The notes: a model not told the origin generated them from the letters alone. Counted from the first letter of the stretch, positions 50,101-62,098 are shown. The stretch: DNA of 64,000 nucleotides from Alisma plantago-aquatica (GCA_963693085.1 OY856412.1:343555457-343619456), one strand, 5' to 3'. Translations and numbers: made by a program.

Positions 50101-51010
50101 ACGTGTGGGGGATCGACTACATGGGCCCGTTTCCCTCATCCCGGGGGTATCAATACATACTCGTGGCAGTGGATTATGTATCAAAGTGGGTGGAAGCGGT
50201 AGCCACCCAAACCTGCGGCGCCAAGTCGATTATCAAGCTCTTCGAGAAGACCATCTTTCCTCATTTCGGTGTACCGCGCACGGTTATAAGCGACGAAGGG
50301 TCACACTTTGGAGAGAGACAGTTTGAAGCACTCCTGCGCAAGTACGGAGTGAAGCACAAGATCGCTACACCCTACCACCCACAGATGTCAGGGCAGGTAG
50401 AGGTTTCCAACAAGCAAATCAAGCAGATCTTGGAGAAAACTGTCAACCGAACAAGGAAAGACTGGTCCATGAAGCTTGGCGACGCACTTTGGGTCTACCG
50501 TACTGCTTACAAAACACCCATTGGAACCACCCCTACCGTCTCATCTACAGAAAGTCCTACCATTTGCCTTTGGAATTGGAACACAAGGCCCATTGGGCAA
50601 TCAAGTTCCTAAATATGGACCTCGACAAAGCAGGAGAAAAGAGGTTTTTTCAGCTTCAAGAGCTCGAAGAGCTGAGGATGCACGCTTACGAAATTTCAAA
50701 AATCTACAAACAGAGGACAAAATTGTGGCACGATGCCCACCTCAGGAGGAAAGATGTAAGCGAAGGGGATAAAGTCTTGTTATTCAAGTCCTCTATTCGT
50801 CTTTTCCCTGGGAAGTTGCAAACGAGATGGTCAGGACCGTTCACAGTATCAAAGATATACCCATCAGGAATGATGGAGCTCTACGACAAAGACGATCCGT
50901 CCAAAGTCTTTCAAGTGAATGGGCACAGGGTGAAAAGGTTCTATGAAGACGAAGTGTTTGTCAGGAGAACAGAGATCAGTCTGCATGATATGGGTACAGT
51001 TGAGGGCTGA
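47140..51010 (+). pseudogene. Pol polyprotein of element 4: protease, RT, RNase H, integrase
   Basis: Protease: DLGASISLMP, catalytic Asp at 47494. RT: QMCIDYRKLN, MPFGLYNSPTTFQRCM and VFMDDFSVYG (FMDD at 48826-48837). RNase H: LMCDASDYAIGAVLGQ (Asp at 49273) and VYTDHRAIKYL. Integrase: zinc-binding H..H..C..C from [11 protein letters not shown] to CKMCQ, catalytic Asp at 50115, Asp at 50292 and Glu at 50400 (35 residues between the last two), and a GPF module (RWSGPFTVSKIYPSG) without a chromodomain. Lesions: stops at 47476, 48553, 49063 and 49093; one extra T at 49166-49172; one extra base near 49505; one missing C near 50530. The normal stop is 51008-51010. All catalytic residues listed are kept, so inactivation is recent. 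Confidence 0.93.
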
Positions 51011-53505
51011 ACACGATGATCCTGCACCGGTCGATCTGGCGACGCAAACTTCGTGCTCCTCGGGAGGCAGCATGAGTTTTTCTTTCTTTCGTAGAATAGG
51101 ATCTTTTTCTTCTTCCATGTAAAAAGAACTTTATGGCTTGTAATAAGGCCCGAGTTAATACACACGTTGACGTGTACCGACTTTTCTATTTTATCGGCCA
51201 CCGCGGTATCTTGCAAAGCTTTGAAGAGTATTACCCTCTGAGGTCAAAGGGCTTAACCCTTGGTCGATGATGTTTTACCCTTTAATCACTTTCTCTTCAC
51301 CTAGTTTTAGTTCTTGGCCGCTTGCTTTAACCGTGTCGGGCAACAGCTCAGCTGGCGCGCAGGACCGCTCGTATCGGGCTATAGCCTCTCAGGCATCGCA
51401 ACGGTCGTGACGGTTGGCATTCTTGGGCGGCGTGCACCCTATCGTGCATGAGAGTAATTGCCCTTAATGAGACTCATGAGACCATCGTCTCGGGAAGTGC
51501 CTGACTCGTCGGCCGATGCGCACCCCGGTAATGCTTGTTTTACCCCCAGCCAAATTTGCTATAAATAGAAAGGTGGTTTTACCGTGTTGGGCTACCACAC
51601 TTTACTCTTCTCAGCCACCTGTAACACATGCAGTAATCCGCCCTTTTTCTCCCGTATCGGCCAGCTTGCCTTCACCCTAGTATCGGGCGATGGCTCCAAT
51701 GAGCAAAGGTATAGCCCGACAGGCCTATCGATCGACACGAGTTTTTCACATCGCGCGCCGCTTATCGGGTTTACAAGCCTAGTCGATTTTTGTATCGCCC
51801 GACGAAGTTCAACACGACATATCGACCGATGGTGCTCGCCCGATACGCCATATCGGGCGACATGTTTTTCTCTTGTAAAGTCCTATCGGGTAGTCACTTT
51901 TTGGCGACCTTATTGCCCGACGTATCCGTATCGGGCGGTGTGTTGTGCCGTGCAGCTCTCGTAGTATTGCCCAATCTTGTATCAACTCGAGTTTTCTTTT
52001 GATGGATGATCCCGAGAGTTTGAAACAAGTCATGCCTTATCGAGTTTCTTTTGCTTTTCCTATTTAACATCTAATTGGTTATGAACTTGATAACAGGTAG
52101 AATTGCGGCAGTAGCTGAAGCAACAACTGTCGGGAAGAAATGTCAAAATCCCAAGGCAACTCGTCGTCAACTACCGTAGATAGAAGGCGGAAGAATTTTT
52201 CTTGATTTGGTAGCTGGAGAGGAGGATCACTTCCTTATCATAGTCTGTCTTCTGTGGTGTTTAGGACATCCTATAGAGACAACACGAGTATTTTTCCGGT
52301 GACCTCCGGATGGAATCTGGGCATCCTGGTTCCATCTTCTTAATAAGGAGGAAGCATCCACAAGTGTTTTCAAGAGCTCTCAAGCTTCCATCTTGAGAGC
52401 TTTGCACTTGTTCTGGCTGCTTCCAAATGAGGAAGTAAGGAGGCTGCAGCAAAGAAGCATATTGCAGTTTCTCCCTGGCACAAGCGAACTCGCTAGATAA
52501 CCTTCACTGGGCTAACATGACCTCACCCTGAATTCTTTGCTACTCTGGGACAGAGTGCAGAGTAAGTTTGGGGGGTACCCATGTACCAGTGAAGGAGGTA
52601 TAAAAATTCTTTTGTCAATTATTTTGTGCTTCTCCTATATCATGTGTATATACCCCTGCTCATATAAAAATTTTGAAAAAAAATTCGTGTTTGTTTCCAT
52701 GCATATGTACAAAGTTGCTATAATAGTAAAAACTTGTTGTGACTTCTTGCAAAGTTTGTTTTCTATGTGCTTCATGAGATGCAAGTTTTGTTATATCTTT
52801 TTAATAATGTTGTTTCAAATGAACAAAAGAGTATGTTTGCCATGTCAAAAATTTCAAAAATATAATAATCTCACAAACAGCTAAGAGACAAGTATGGAGA
52901 AGGAAAAAGCTGCCCAAACAGTAGAAATCTCTTTGTTTCCCCTTACCCAATAAAAATCCCAAAAAAGAGAGAGAATACTTATGAGAGTGAATAAAAGCAT
53001 GAGAGTTGTGCCCAATAAAAGAAAAAGAAAAAAATATATATACACACTTGTCTTCCAAAAGTACCCATCTTTAGGCATGGTAGATCCGGGGCAGTGGTAC
53101 GTAGGATGTGAATCCACTGCTCTAAAGCCAACTGGCTTGGACTACAAGGACCACTTGCCCGCTAACGGACCCTTACCTGGATGGACCGATGGGAGACAAG
53201 AAAAACCCCAAAAAGCCTTAGCCTACCTTATACACAACTTTCTACCCCCAAAATAAAGTCGTTTGGTGTGTAAGCTAACTTTGAAATCATACAACAAAGT
53301 CTCACCGAAGCTATAGAGAAGAATCTTACTTAAACAATACGACAGTAAAAACTAATTCTTTTGTTCGTAGTGAGACAGCATTATCTTTAAGGCATTACGA
53401 TCTTTGTTTTACCTTTTGAACAGAAAGCTATTCTGAGCAGAAGAAGCACCACTAAATATAGTTTAAATATTGATTGAGGACAATCAAAATGCTAAGTTTG
53501 GGGGA
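51011..53505 (+). other. 3' internal non-coding region of element 4
   Basis: No env-like protein was recognised. 51320-51960 is dense in TATCGGGC, GCCCGA and CGATA motifs, like the LTR. It includes a TATA box at about 51559. 52560-52577 (GTAAGTTTGGGGGGTACC) resembles a second polypurine tract. 52600-53060 is AT-rich with short frames. Confidence 0.6.
51558..51568 (+). promoter_or_regulatory. Internal TATA box in the 3' region of element 4
   Basis: GCTATAAATAG is followed by GTGGTTTTACCGTG and a pyrimidine-rich leader-like stretch. It is outside the LTRs, about 550 bp after the pol stop, and could drive a subgenomic transcript. No protein follows it, so function is unproven. Confidence 0.4.
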
Positions 53506-53517
53506 GTTGATAACACC
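53499..53517 (+). other. Polypurine tract of element 4
   Basis: GCTAAGTTTGGGGGAGT directly precedes the 3' LTR, where the plus-strand DNA primer forms. Confidence 0.8.
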
Positions 53518-55286
53518 AATTTTTGTGATGTTTTTGCCCTTTATTTTGTTATCAAAACTGCCCTTTTCTGCTATTTTCCTCTCTTTTATTAGCACTTTCG
53601 CAATAATTGGCCAAGCAATGCTCTTAATCCAATATTTCCATCTTTTGCATAGTTTTTCCTCATTTTGGTACAATAAGGTCATCCCGGCCCACAAATAAGT
53701 CCAAGTATGTTTCAGCCTTCCTGACGCCCGATACAACCTCTGCCCGACAGGGGGGAGCGACACAATGACGCACGGCAAAGGGATGACGCGCAAGAAGAAG
53801 CTGACGGATGACACGCCTTCTACCCGACAGGGAGCCAAGCTCGCCCGACAACCCAGCTTGTCAGGCGACACAACCACCCACCGGCAAGTGCGCCGCACGT
53901 CACGTGACCAATGGTCGACACCCCTGCGCCTAGGGATATCTGTATCGGCCGTCCACCGACCCGCGCATAAGGAGGACACATGGTGCTTGTAGCACCATAA
54001 CTTCCCCCAACCACTGCCTATAAATAGCAGCTAAAGGAAGACGAAGAGACGAGTTCTGACAGTTAGGAGCTTTGAGCTATCTTCAGAGAAAACCTGCGAG
54101 AGAAAGAGTATCATGCCCCAGTGCTCGTGTCGGGCAACTCTAGGTGAGCTCTTCCTCATCCTGAGAGGGAGGGGATGGTTCACTTAGGACCGTCTCGGCC
54201 AACACTGCGAGCTGATATCGGCCAGCGATGACGAGCGACACAAGTGCCCGACACGTAGATGCATAGCTCCATTCCCGACAAGATATCGAACCCGATACGC
54301 TTCGCCCATCGAGCGTGCCACCCGAGAGGGTGCGCTGCCCGACATGAGCGTATCGGCCAGGGTCCTTGATCGATACTGTTGACCGTCACGGCGTGCCGCC
54401 CGAGAGGGTGTGTCGCCCGACACCTCTGTATTGGGCTAGGCCCCTGACCGGTATCGGGCTGGAGAGCTACAGTAGTCTGTCGCCCTTCTACATCAAGAAG
54501 GCGACATCTATCTTTAATTCTGTTATTTAATTCTTTACTTATACAATGTATTAAGACCTTTAATGTTTATGGAAATAGAGAATCTTAATTACTTGTTGCT
54601 CTATGCTTGGTGCACAATGTTGGATGACTGCTATGTTTGATATCTGAACTCTAGCTTGCATGTTTGGATCGCGCTTCGCTTAGCTACCGAATTGTGTTTT
54701 CCCGTCGCAACAACTTCGAGAGTTGTGTTGTGGCTCTAGTTTTGGTCCGATTCTGGAGTACGAGAGTGCCTGGAATGGAGTTGTTTCAATAACATTCCAC
54801 TCTAACTAAAGCCCAACAACCTCGAGAGGGGTGTTGATGCAGAGGTTAGAGGTACCCGCTCTGAGAGGAGGGGTGCAGGATGTTACTGTTGCCGCTTGTT
54901 TTACTAAAGTCTTATCCTTCGTACCTTGCTCTAGCTCTGGTTTTATCTTTCTGTTTCTGTTGCATGAAACCCCCTAAAAACTGCTAAAAGACTAAAACCT
55001 TTAATCTTTCTTGTAGCTCCACTTGGAGATAGATTTCTTTGTTTTGTTTGTGACATCTTTCTGTTCCCCTTTGGGAATTTGTTATCTCCTTATACCAGCT
55101 GCCGGAGTGTAGCGTGTCGATTCTGAGTTCTCAACACTACCCCCTTGTCCCTGTGTTCGACCCCGTTTATCTACTTCGGCCCCGTAAGCAAAGTTGCGGG
55201 GGCCTAGAAGGATTCATGTTTATAAATGTAAAAGCTCGACTACCTCAAATCCGCCTCCACTTTTGGACGCACGATCTAGCCGGTCA
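53518..55286 (+). repeat. 3' LTR of element 4
   Basis: 1769 bp, from TGATAACACC to CCGGTCA, followed by the target duplication CTAAT. It is homologous along its length with the 5' LTR. Confidence 0.93.
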
Positions 55287-55291
55287 CTAAT

Positions 55292-57695
55292 CTAACTAGT
55301 CAATGAATTATATTATGAATTTCATTGCAAAAAATAATGGTGCTTATTATACAAAAGAAAATTGAGATTCAATCAGACATAATTTAGTTTCATTTCAGAA
55401 TACACAATATTTGTTGAAGTTTACAATCCAACCAACCAATATGTTATCTAGTCTTATTGCTCTTTTTAATGCTCAGGGAAAGTGGCTATCCAGTGGTTTT
55501 TAACCACGCTCTAAAAGAACTATGCACCAGTCATAAGTTCTTAGATGAACACTTTCACTACTTGGAACAAAATGTGAATGGTAGTATTGTACAACAATAA
55601 AGAAAAACTACAAGTTTTGCTCTGTTGTTGGGTGAGTAATTTAAACATTCATAAGAATTTCTATCCAATGTCTATTAACTCTTGTATTGGGAAAGTATCA
55701 TACTAGTGTGCAATGCATATAAGAATCTCTACTGTGGAGATTTAGAAAAAAAAACAAAATTCTTTTAAAAAACTTTATATATAGTAGATAAAATATTAAA
55801 CATGACAGATTGAAGATTGAGTCTTCATTGGGCCAAATAACGTCTATATGGGTACACTAGTTACTTTTAGGTTGTGTTATGGTCTTGGTTATGTTGTACT
55901 AGGATTAATGGTAAATAGATATTGATTCAAATCCTAGATTTGGGTCCATACCCCAAAAAATTGTTTCTTTTCTCTAGTTCCTTCACATGTATGCAATGAA
56001 AGGGTACACCACCAACTAAATTGTAGTTTTCATATTGTTTCTACTTCTGATGAGTTTGCATGATTATAAAAAATATTAAATATTTTTAAGACATTTTATC
56101 AATTGGTTAGGGTTTTTCATATAGTATGGAATCTGATTATCTGAATTTTTATTGCATTTTATTGATGTTCGTTAAATCTTACTATGTTTGTAGAAATTAA
56201 AAGGTGCATGGATATTATTTATCCCAGATCATTGGATGGTGGCCTTTTCTTTGGCATGGAGGATTGTTTGGAAAGCATGGAACTTGGGTATGTATAATAT
56301 AATCTATGACATAGTCTAGAACATCACAAAGAAAAATATACTAGACCAACCACCTAGTCTATAACTTGTACTTATTTATTCTTTGTTTATTCATTTTTTA
56401 AGAACAAATTTCTAGTGAGAAATTGGTGCAGCAAAACTATATAGAACATAATTAGCAAAGTAGAAATTTTTTGAAAGCCATCAATACCTACATTCAGTGC
56501 ACCCTATTGGTGGCTCCATTTGTAATGGAAACTTCACTGAACATTGCTAGTTAACCAAATATATTTTGAACATCTTATCTCGACATCATTCCAAGTAAAG
56601 TCTATTTATCTGATGCTAATGCCATTTCCCTATTGGTCCATTGTTCAGTAATCTAGGTTTAACTAAAAACCCTTCCCCTTTATACCAATTGAAACTGAAG
56701 TGTATTACAAATGATAAGAGTCTTATCCAATTAGATAATTGGCCTTGGCACTAGCTGCCCATTCCTATTCCTTTTGTTCCCCTCCCCTCCTCAAACTATA
56801 CTGTTTTGAAATCTTCTTATAAATGTAGATAAACTTCAATAGTGGTTATGATAGGATTTTTATGTAGCCTTATGTGACAGATACTAATTTCTTAGATTGT
56901 ACCTAGTTGTCTTGCCTATAGTTAACCAATCTCTTGGGTGTCTACAAGAAACATGCCTAATGTTCAACTAAAGGAAGCCCTTGAATTTCTTGGAGGATGC
57001 ATTTTGCCATACTAAGCACGTTAATAAAACTTCTATGATCTATCGTGTCTCTAATCCTTATGGTTGATTCATTAGGTCATCTAGTTTTAACAAACCAACA
57101 AAAAATTATGAGGCAGGGCATGAATACCTATCGAAACCAATTGTTGAGCAGAAACAATGAGGTAATGCAACTATGAGGTGGAGCCTTATAGTCTGATGGA
57201 GATGAAGGGACTTCGTATGAGGGCCTCGTTCTTGAGATAGGGAATATTTTTCCAGAGAGAAGGGGAAGATCACTAATTAATCTATGGATGGCATGTTAGG
57301 GATAAACTCATTGATAGTAGCTTGAAGGGAACCTCCTTGATGGTAGCATGGAGGGACTATTCCCACAGTGTTGGAGGAGATCCATGGCATGGGAGAGTGG
57401 ATCAGTATGGTCTACAAAGATAGGGACAATCATGTACAATAGTTGAGCGAGATAGTTGGGGAGGGGGATGGGATGGTGGAGTGTGTGATAGTGGAAAATG
57501 TGTAATGACCAAATCCAATTGAGGTGCACGAGAATGGAATTTGGTGAAAATAAAAAGGGAAAATGTAGTTATGTGTAATCATATAAATTAGTTATTAAAT
57601 TTTTTTTGTTTATACTCTCAATATTTGGAATTAAAAATGGTTTTATCGACATACATATTATTTATAATTAAAACAATTATTGATAAATATTCTTT
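55292..57695. other. Right arm of the CACTA element, no gene recognised
   Basis: Continuation of the DNA interrupted by element 4. An open plus frame at about 55474-55600 (RESGYPVVFNHALKELC) and another at about 56180-56286 that ends at a GTATGT donor-like site (FIPDHWMVAFSLAW) look protein-like but fit no family I can name. 57160-57520 is G-rich on the plus strand. Confidence 0.4.
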
Positions 57696-57711
57696 TTTTT
57701 TTGTAGTGGCA
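57696..57711 (-). repeat. Right terminal inverted repeat and target duplication of the CACTA element
   Basis: TTTTTTTGTAGTG followed by GCA. The minus strand reads CACTACAAAAAAA, identical to the left end for 13 bases. Confidence 0.9.
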
Positions 57712-58361
57712 GGAAGAACAATCTCTCCACTATGGCCACCACCTCATTGCTCTTGGATAGGGTTTTCATTGAGTGATGTGACTTATAATCACTGATCAAA
57801 AAAACTTAGAATGGACGATAAGGATTATGTTTTATAGATGCATTCCTCATTGCCAAAATATACATGCAAAGTACTTGTGGTCGAGGGAAGCTAATTGTAT
57901 GGCCCATACCCGGTCCACTAAGCGATTTCCATGGGTTACTCAATCTAGACCTCATTCTTGGTTATCTGGTGAATGAGAGTGAGTTTAACTGGGTAGGCTA
58001 GATGTGAAGGGTGCTTGTTAGAACTGAAGAATCAGGAAAACTTAGGGTAGAGAGTGGCTTGAGTCGGGCAACTAGAAGAGTCGATTGCCTGACTGGATGG
58101 TTAGAAGGTACAAAATGGAAAGCTTATGGGGCCTTCCTTCCCTTGAGGTGTGGCATCATGAGGGATTGATTGTCCTTCTAGGTGAAGAAGTATATTTTTG
58201 GGTGGTTCTGCATGAGAAGTATGTAAATTGCATTAAAGTCAAAACAAAGAGGAGATAATCGCATTTTAGAAAATCTAAGGCTAAAACTAGGAGATACAAT
58301 CACAACATCCCCTAAAACCGAACAAAAGTGTATGCAAAGATGGATATAGGTATACTCGTCA
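57712..58361 (-). repeat. 5' LTR of element 3, outer part
   Basis: It resumes at ATCTCTCCACTATGGCC (compare ATCTCCACTATGACTG at 18130) and follows the left LTR to TATACTCGTCA at 58361. The block GGGGCCTTCCTTCCCTTGAGG at 58129 matches GGGGTCTTCCTTCCCTTAAGG at 18521. Confidence 0.85.
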
Positions 58362-58366
58362 CTAGA

Positions 58367-59059
58367 ACAACCCGTATAACTCCCAAGTTCATTACTTTTT
58401 CCTATTGTAGTTCTTATTCTCACTACATACATATGCCTTGGTGTGCTTTCTGCTAAACCAATTCAGTATTCGAAAATAAGTGCGGGAAAATCATAGGGAA
58501 AACATATAGGGATATCCACTATGACCAAGATGGCATAAATTCTATATCAATTTTTGATCCAAAACATCAAGAAATAGGATGGAAGGTACTATTTCATACA
58601 TTACTGGAGAACAAGAATAAATAACTTAGTGAGGAACACATTGAAGAGACGGAATCAGTAGAATTCTAATACCCTTTTCTTCTTCCTTCTTATCTCTGAT
58701 CTTATCATGCACTGTATTACAACAACAATCTCTTGTTTTGGTAATAATATATGATGAATATTATGATAAATGTTTTTGTGGATCATGAAAAAATGAATGG
58801 CATGGCGTTCATTCCCTCTTCTACAAAAATCCAAATGGGTCAACGCCCTTGTTATGTCCATACGAGCACCCAACACCCAAAGGAGAAAAACTCATTTTCC
58901 TTCTCACCATAAATATCACATGCAAAATAATGCCCCCTCCAACCCAATAGGCACACTACTCTCAAGATCCTCAACTAGAGACCAATCTGGCATGCTCCTT
59001 ATAGATAGAATACATCTATATAGAAACTTCATTTGTCAATGTGTAGAAAGAGTATAGTT
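58367..59059. other. Flank of element 3, unassigned
   Basis: Short frames only. It may contain the 3' end of the minus-strand copia element. Confidence 0.4.
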
Positions 59060-60185
59060 GGTGTGGATTTTCTTGATCTTCAATTGACCTTTAGTGATTC
59101 ATAGAAATGACTACTGATCAATGAGATCAAAATGATCCATCCTAGACTGATAAGAAGTAGTATTAGTCATGTTCATGGTGCTCTGATTGTCTCAAAATAT
59201 AACATCATTATCATGTGTTGAACTTATTTGATAAATGAAATATTTGAGCCAAAACATATCATTCCTTACCTCATAAGCTGTGTTATACTATATCTTACTA
59301 GTAGATAAGGAAACAAGCTTTGAACCTTTAATTGTCATATAACTAGATCTCCCTAAAAAAGTCATCAACAAACATGAAGAAGACTTTTGGTGATTAAGAT
59401 CACCTACTAGAAATGTGTCTATAAATCTCTTAGAATGGGTGGTTTGATATCAGAAAATGGACAAGCACAAGATATATCCCTCAAATATTTGATAATTTGT
59501 TTGAAAACATTCTGATTCTTATTATTATGATCATATAGAAACCATATAGTTATACGAACTACATGTGATATTAGGCCAAGTTCACACTTTACAGTAAACA
59601 TGACTTCCACCTATAGAAAGTAGCTTATGTTGGTCATCTTCTTTTCCTTCTTTGTAAATGTGGATTTTACTATACTTAGTCTAAAGCAAATGGATAAGGG
59701 AATATCAACAGGTTATGCATATTTCATGTTGAACATGTCAAGTATTTTTTTGACATATTTGTCATATGACAAACAAAGTCTCTTTAATTTTTGACAAGTC
59801 TAATTTCTATGCCAATAATCTGCATCGAAATAAACAAGCAATTATTTCTTCATCTTGTTAATCATTTGAGCACCTTTTTAGACAATTTACATATTAAGAA
59901 CCTAGAAAAAGTGAAATATAGAATTTTCATTCAAAAATCTATCAAAGTTAATGTAATGAGTTTATATTTTCATGTAGTACAATTGGTAAAGCATAAATGA
60001 ATCATAATTTTGTACTACTTCCTTGATATGTGTTACAACCAATATAGACGTTCATTCAATCTACAAACCATGCATTATTTGCCTTTCAATAGAAATCCTC
60101 CATGTTATTGTTTGTGATGTATTCCTCAAGATCTCCAAAGAGGAAGGTTTTCATCAAATCAAGATACTTAATATCAAGCTAAAAG
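59060..60185 (-). pseudogene. Ty1/copia reverse transcriptase and RNase H remnant, minus strand
   Basis: From high to low coordinates the minus strand reads LDLMKTFLFGDLEEYI (about 60110-60165), the counterpart of the copia RT block 'LDVKTAFLxGxLEExIYM'. LSYDKYVKKILDMFNMKYA and PVDIPL follow (about 59710-59780), matching the RT C-terminal 'LSQxKYIxxILxRFxMxxCKPVxTPL'. Then come LSTSKI, YNTAYEVRNDMFWLKYF (about 59240-59300) and DNQSTMNMTN with YQSR (about 59130-59190), matching RNase H. Stops and frameshifts throughout. The central RT catalytic motif and the integrase were not recognised. Confidence 0.8.
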
Positions 60186-62098
60186 CCATCTTCCAAGCCT
60201 AAATTAGTATGCATGCAATTTATTTTAACCACTAGAGAAAATATATAATAAATGTGAACCCCACTTATTTCCCCAAAATCTATCAACATGATTTTTCTAG
60301 AACTTTGTTGTCACTTCCATCTTTCTTTAACTAGAAGAACCACTCGTACTGTAATGGTCATTCTACCTCTAATAAATTTTCTTAACTAATGTTTATTGTT
60401 TTTCAACATTGAGTTCATTTAATCTTGTAATTCATCCACAAATGTTTTTCCATCTAATACTTTTTCATCCTCACATATCTCTATCTCCCTCTTCTGTTAT
60501 CAACAATAACTTAGAAAAAAAATATAGTAGTTTCCCTTTTATCCTAGATAAACCTCCTCATTTGTTGCTATATTGTATCCACCTATTGAGGTTTCTTCCC
60601 TTTCCAGAAGCATCATGGTCATGGATGCTTTAAGCATTCAGATCATCTTATGCCATATAATCATGAGGGATTTCATATTCTCCAGCATTGTGTGGATCAA
60701 CACTCTTCATGACTAGATTTGGAGTTGATGAATCATTGAATATATCACATACAATCTTCTCAAACTCTCACACCAAATACTAAAATACATTTGGTCCTCA
60801 AATAAGACCACAAATCTACATATAATCAACTTCTTATTTTTTGAATCATGATTCTTAGAGAAAAATTGTTAATTACCATAAATTAAAGAAACACACAACC
60901 TAGATTTCTCATCAACCTTTTTCATATACTTCTCAAGATCATTTGGAAATGAGATGCTTTGAAACAATCTAAAAAACTATAACATTTCTCTCTAGATCCA
61001 TGCAATCTATGAAGTATCTAAACTCAAACGAAGTGATGGTGACCTGTAAATAAAGTAGAAAGAAATATTCATAGCTTATGCCCAAAAATCATTGGGGAAA
61101 GACATTCTTCACCATAGATTTTATTCTATTTATAATATTTTAATTCATCATTTCAAGAAAATCCTTAGGTTACAAGGCACCATGAAAAGTCTTCGCAGAC
61201 TAAAAACATTAACCTTCACAATAAGTCGTCAACTTTGTAGAAGTTTACTAACCTTGCTATCAAAACAAAGGCATTTAATGTTATGACCATCACCTAATCG
61301 ACAACCAAATATTTACTAATTATGCAAAATAATCATAAGCAGTGGATTACCAAAAATCACTAAAAACTAAACCATTTTGCAAAGAGATCCATTTCCTGGA
61401 AAACTTCTTAATGAAAGAACCAAAACTTTATATACATCAGGGTTTACATTGTACATATACGTTACCATCTCATATTGAGGAATAACATATAACAGTTGTT
61501 TTGTCAAAACATATACTAAAGCAACATAAAACCTCGAGGCATACAATCCAAACTCTCATATTGTTCATAAAACCATCATGCACTAAATCTAAGTACCTGA
61601 GAGTATAGAGACAACACATAGGACTTCTATCTACAAGACATGACAGACAGTACACTCAACCTGAGTTGTTACTGATGTCCCTACTATTGTAGTCCTTCCT
61701 CTACAAAATGGTCTGTACTGCCTCGTGCATGTCCACCTAAAAATTGTGGATCCCACGGGGTGAGACAATTGTCCCAGCGAGAGATATAACTCTCCACCAA
61801 CAATGTTATTATCACAGGTAAATAGGATTATACTGAGTAGAGGTTCTTTTATATTACTAAGCAAGGTGAAACACTGTGGATAAGAAGATTAGAACATTTC
61901 TCATCTTTTAAAGCATTGTAACTGTCTATGATAGTGCAGTAAATCATCCATTCACTTTATAAGAAATAAGAACATGTGTATCATTTACCCGTCATATTAT
62001 GCCAACATCTCAAGCTTATCCTGTGATAATATTATCATGGTATGATATCCATGACTCATTCTCATTTCTATCTGTTGGCCTCAACCAATTTTCTAACT
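60186..62098. other. Unassigned DNA, possibly the 5' part of the copia element
   Basis: Short frames without motifs. The stretch at about 61640-61860 (GGATCCCACGGGGTGAGAC region) is less AT-rich but shows no coding. Confidence 0.4.

Larger units (their letters stand above)
44701..55286 (+). mobile_element. Element 4: Athila-like Ty3/gypsy retrotransposon with both LTRs
   Basis: LTRs are 44701-46478 and 53518-55286. The target duplication CTAAT is perfect (44696-44700 and 55287-55291). The primer site is tRNA-Asp type and the polypurine tract is AAGTTTGGGGGAG. The internal part holds a gag linker without the gag core, then protease, RT, RNase H and integrase without a chromodomain, then about 2.5 kb of non-coding DNA. 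FMDD in RT, DLGAS in protease and the primer site place it with Athila/Tat. Ten differences over the first 220 LTR bases (about 4.5 percent by eye) make it one of the younger insertions. Stops and frameshifts break pol. Confidence 0.93.
28005..57708 (-). mobile_element. CACTA (En/Spm) DNA transposon, 29.7 kb with nested inserts
   Basis: The left terminus is CACTACAAAAAAATG at 28005 and the right terminus is TTTTTTTGTAGTG ending at 57708, giving a 13-bp terminal inverted repeat. GCA at 28002-28004 and 57709-57711 is the 3-bp target duplication diagnostic for CACTA elements. Removing the insert rejoins the split LTR of element 3. Inside are a transposase/Ulp1 pseudogene, a hairpin, a retroposon, a TGA bZIP pseudogene and gypsy element 4. 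Without element 4 it is about 19.1 kb. Coding remains lie on the minus strand. No TNP2-type transposase domain could be recognised, so it is not autonomous. Confidence 0.88.
17287..58361 (-). mobile_element. Element 3: minus-strand gag-protease LTR retrotransposon expanded by nested insertions
   Basis: Read on the minus strand the order is 5' LTR (58361-57712 plus 28004-27170), tRNA-Asp-like primer site, gag, protease, 3' internal region, polypurine tract and 3' LTR (18755-17287). The two LTRs match along their length once the insert at 28005-57708 is removed. No RT or integrase was found between protease and 3' LTR once the solo LTR at 19428-22682 is removed, as in element 1. Flanks are CTATT (left) and CTAGA (right), three of five identical, so the target duplication is unproven. 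Native length without inserts is roughly 8.1 kb. Confidence 0.82.

Noticed and set aside
56180..56290. FIPDHWMVAFSL frame as a second Ulp1-like exon on the plus strand
   Set aside because: The spacing between the FIP and HW parts is too short and no neighbouring domain blocks were found.
17282..58366. Five-base target duplication for element 3
   Set aside because: CTATT and CTAGA agree at only three of five bases, so it cannot be claimed, although age could explain the mismatch.
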